Shown here: piece after piece, positions 61,341 to 64,000 of the stretch
Position numbering within the stretch: the stretch's first letter is position 1
How the letters are laid out: every line of letters starts with the position of its first letter
Assembly: GCF_001522545.3 (NCBI RefSeq)
Contig: NC_031799.1
Span: forward strand, 29,253,503 to 29,317,502
Source: Parus major
Taxonomy: Eukaryota > Chordata > Aves > Passeriformes > Paridae
Reading direction: 5' to 3'
Length of the DNA: 64,000 nucleotides
Position numbers and translations under genes: made by a program
Notes under the pieces: generated by a model
Database searches by the model: none
What the model saw: only the letters and a program-made list of their open reading frames with translations
What the model was told of the DNA's origin: nothing

Positions 61341-63430
61341 AGTACATTTAGTACATACAAGAAGTTTGTGGATTATGTCAGTGGATAAAAAAGTACTGTG
61401 AGGAAAAAGTCACTAACTAGTACTGTGAATGTGTGTTACATGCAGCAATTTTTTTTAATCTATGTTTACCTAGTTTTGTGCATCAGTAAAACTTCCTGAA
61501 TAAAGATAGGACACTATCATAGTTAACAGTCTCATTTGGGGCTGTCTTGGGTTTTGTATGGGTTTTTTAGTCTGCTAAGTCCCAAGGTGAAATTTATAAT
61601 TGAACAAATCTGTACACACTGGGGGATTTGAAAATCTGATAATATTTACTTCCTTCTTTCACATAAAATCCATGCAAGAGAAATAATGCTGTGTCAACAG
61701 TTGCAGATTGATTTCTACAAAGAGATGTTGCACATCTTAGAGTCCTGTCGAGTCCTTTTGAGACCTTTTTTAGATGTGTTTCCTTGGCTCTGAAGCTTCC
61801 ATGGAACACTATCCACATTAAACTATATTTGAGCTAAACCTTGTGAAACAGGATAAAACTGGTCCTCCTACAAAGTCTAGTTACAAACATCTTGGTTACA
61901 AACTTGATACCGGGAAAGCGGATCCTCAAATACCCTGAGATCAACCAAATAAATACAAGTTTGATGAGTCATTCAAGGTCAAAATTACACACATCACAAA
62001 GACAGCTCTGACCTTACTCATGATTTTTGACGAGTGCAAAATCTTCCTTCTCCTATTTTCAATGCTATTTTTCATCCTTAATATTTAAAAATTATTAGGT
62101 AGTTCAGAGAAACACATTGTCACTAACTTCATACAACTTTTATGGACTAAAACAAAAACACATTTTAATTAGGAACACTTGATTTAATTGGTGCTATGAA
62201 TCTCTAGTTGCGTTTGGCAATGAATCACAAATTAACATAATCTTTTTTTAGAGCTTCACCACAGGTTTTCTGTTGTTATTTTTTAAACCCACAAATTTTG
62301 CATTCCTCCCACTACCTGCCCCCACATATGGTCTCTTAAGATTCTAAAATAGTACAAGTCTCCCTGACATGCATTACAACCCATCTGTATTTAAAGTTAT
62401 GCCTTCTACTAACTGTTGGTTTATATTATTCTGTGATTCTTCCTGCCACCCCCCTGCTCTGCTTTTAAATGCATTATCTATTCATATCTGAGTAGAGTGC
62501 TGTCTTGTCAGAAAGACAGCTTGATAGGTACCATACCCCTCAAGGAGTCAAACTTAAAAATGCTAACTATCTAGACATTGTCACCGAATCACTCCTCTGA
62601 ACACATCCCAAATCTCTGCTTTCAAATTTCAGTATTTTCCATTTTATTTTCTATGCTATACATGCAACAATAAGCACACTAACCAATTCCTTTCCCCTTA
62701 ATTTCAGAATACTGTTCGTTATTGGTTGGACCAATAAAACACCCTCAGAAATGTAATATTAACAAAAGAGATGGGAAACATACACTCCAGTTAGACCGAA
62801 AACCCTGACAGGAGGTAGAAATTTTTTCCTAATTACATATGCAGCGTCAGAAAAGCACTGCTAGCATTTTGCCACCACAATGTTCATGCAGTCACATGTC
62901 AGAGCAAGTGTCGGTTTTAATTGTGAATTTACAATTAACATGTAGTTTTACTATTCCAGCTCATGCTGATATTTGTAATTTTAATTCTGTAAGTTTAAAA
63001 TATAATACTAGGTTACTGTCAAGGAGATAAAGTCCAACCTCACTCAAATGTAGGGAGATTTATAATCCCAATTAACATTTGAAATATATAGGGATAAACT
63101 TACAAAATGTGAAGTGTCAGTTACTAAAATCTGTGATCTGTTTCCCTCGATCTCATGATGCCATTTCTATATCATATTGCCAGAGGCAATATGTCTATGA
63201 GTCAATTATATATCAACATTTATTTTTCAGTGACTCCCTTAGAGGACTAAGGAATTAACTATCTGGATACATATATAGCCTCATCACCATAGAATCAAAG
63301 TGCCTCTGGAGTATTTAAAAATAGAAGAATCTGCAGCCATCCTGGTTCTTCTCTTCTTTCTCTCCCATTTTTATCATGTGACAAATGTACTTTAATTAAT
63401 TGGGGTGGGGATTTGGTTGTGGGTGGGGTT

Positions 63431-63528
63431 TCTGCCAGTTTTATTTTTTGTTTGTTTCCTTTTTTGTTTTTTTTGGTTTTTTTTTCATTATTGTTGTCTT
63501 TTTTATTTTTTTATGGCTTCATTTTTTA
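63431..63528. repeat. T-rich low-complexity tract
   Basis: About 100 bp composed mostly of T with scattered G (TTTTGTTTGTTTCC, TTTTTTTTGG and similar). Confidence 0.85.
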
Positions 63529-64000
63529 ATTGAAGGGGGTGAAGGAAGGAGGTGCTAGTGTACAAATATCTATGGTACAGAGAAAGACTGTATGCATATC
63601 TTCCAGTGAAAATACCTTATCAGGGGAAAGCTAAATAAAAATATGTTTTATATTTAGTTTTGAAAAATGCCAAGCCTGTGGGAATTCTCAGCATCTGTGG
63701 GAGTGAGTGCTACAGGCTGGGTCTCAATCCTGTGAAATTTTTGTAGTCTTCTCTTATGAGTCTCTCTAAATTGATCACCAATGGCATGATTCTGTTGGAA
63801 GACACCTCAAACAAAGGCCAAAATGGAAGTGAAATACACAATTACTCTGGGAACTAACAACCAAAGGCATGCTGCAGTTTGAATTTCAGGGTAGAAAGTT
63901 GAAGTGGGAAAAATGTACTGAGAAACAGGAAGATTGCGTATTCATAAGGGTAATTGCTGCTGTAAGGTGTCTTGATTTCTCTTTGTGAAACAGCTCAAAA

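Larger units (their letters stand above)
57591..64000. other. AT-rich non-coding sequence, no gene seen
   Basis: No convincing gene or named transposon. The longest frame, 59580-59963 (127 codons, plus), is not protein-like. Contents are a 23-bp duplication (59337-59378), an A-rich run after 60428, short ATAGAATTT repeats (61285-61340), and a long T-rich tract (63431-63528). A possible CR1 terminal repeat (ATTCTGTGATTCTTCC at 62429) has no clear CR1 body next to it. Confidence 0.5.

Noticed and set aside
62400..62450. Possible CR1 tail (ATTCTGTGATTCT)
   Set aside because: The preceding sequence does not follow a CR1 3' end, so the octamer-like match alone is too weak.

Overview
The window is vertebrate nuclear DNA, almost certainly avian and probably passerine. 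It is AT-rich and non-coding over most of its length. It carries several CR1 LINE fragments with the bird-type 3' end (ATTCTATGATTCT-like), plus two solo-looking LTRs that resemble bird endogenous-retrovirus LTRs. I saw no recognisable mammalian-type Alu or L1. No open reading frame longer than about 150 codons exists outside the assembly gap, and none of the short ones resembles a known protein except pieces of CR1 reverse transcriptase. There is no operon, CRISPR array, phage or bacterial-type system here.

Layout. 1-2730: unique AT-rich sequence. 2731-4634: an old minus-strand CR1 split by a younger plus-strand CR1 (4010-4512) flanked by a 6-bp target duplication. About 5160-6460: a strongly A-skewed block of unknown origin. 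10444-10585: a short CR1 3' end. 13680-14720: a very old amniote CR1/L3-like fragment. 20455-21240: a plus-strand CR1. 21530-22034: an LTR. 27765-27960: a very old CR1-like fragment. 28411-28815 and 32470-32629: two more CR1 3' ends. The stretch from 32.6 to 44.9 kb is essentially repeat-poor, AT-rich and gene-free.

The only gene-like landmark lies between about 45.2 and 47.95 kb. It is a GC-rich, CpG-rich promoter region interrupted by a 635-base assembly gap (45450-46084). A candidate 108-nt exon on the minus strand (45195-45302) has good acceptor and donor sites. It sits beside the gap, which probably hides neighbouring exonic sequence. I read this as the 5' end of a minus-strand gene whose body would run through the left part of the window as introns; I cannot name the gene. 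A second GC-rich block with overlapping GC boxes lies at 47540-47950.

Right of 48 kb the sequence is again AT-rich and non-coding. Exceptions are a three-copy 61-bp tandem repeat (56491-56675) and a bird ERV-type LTR (57154-57590). I found no credible undescribed system. The items most worth a second look are the gap-bounded promoter and candidate exon, the nested CR1 pair, the 61-bp tandem array beside the LTR, the A-skewed block and a perfect 16-bp E-box palindrome.
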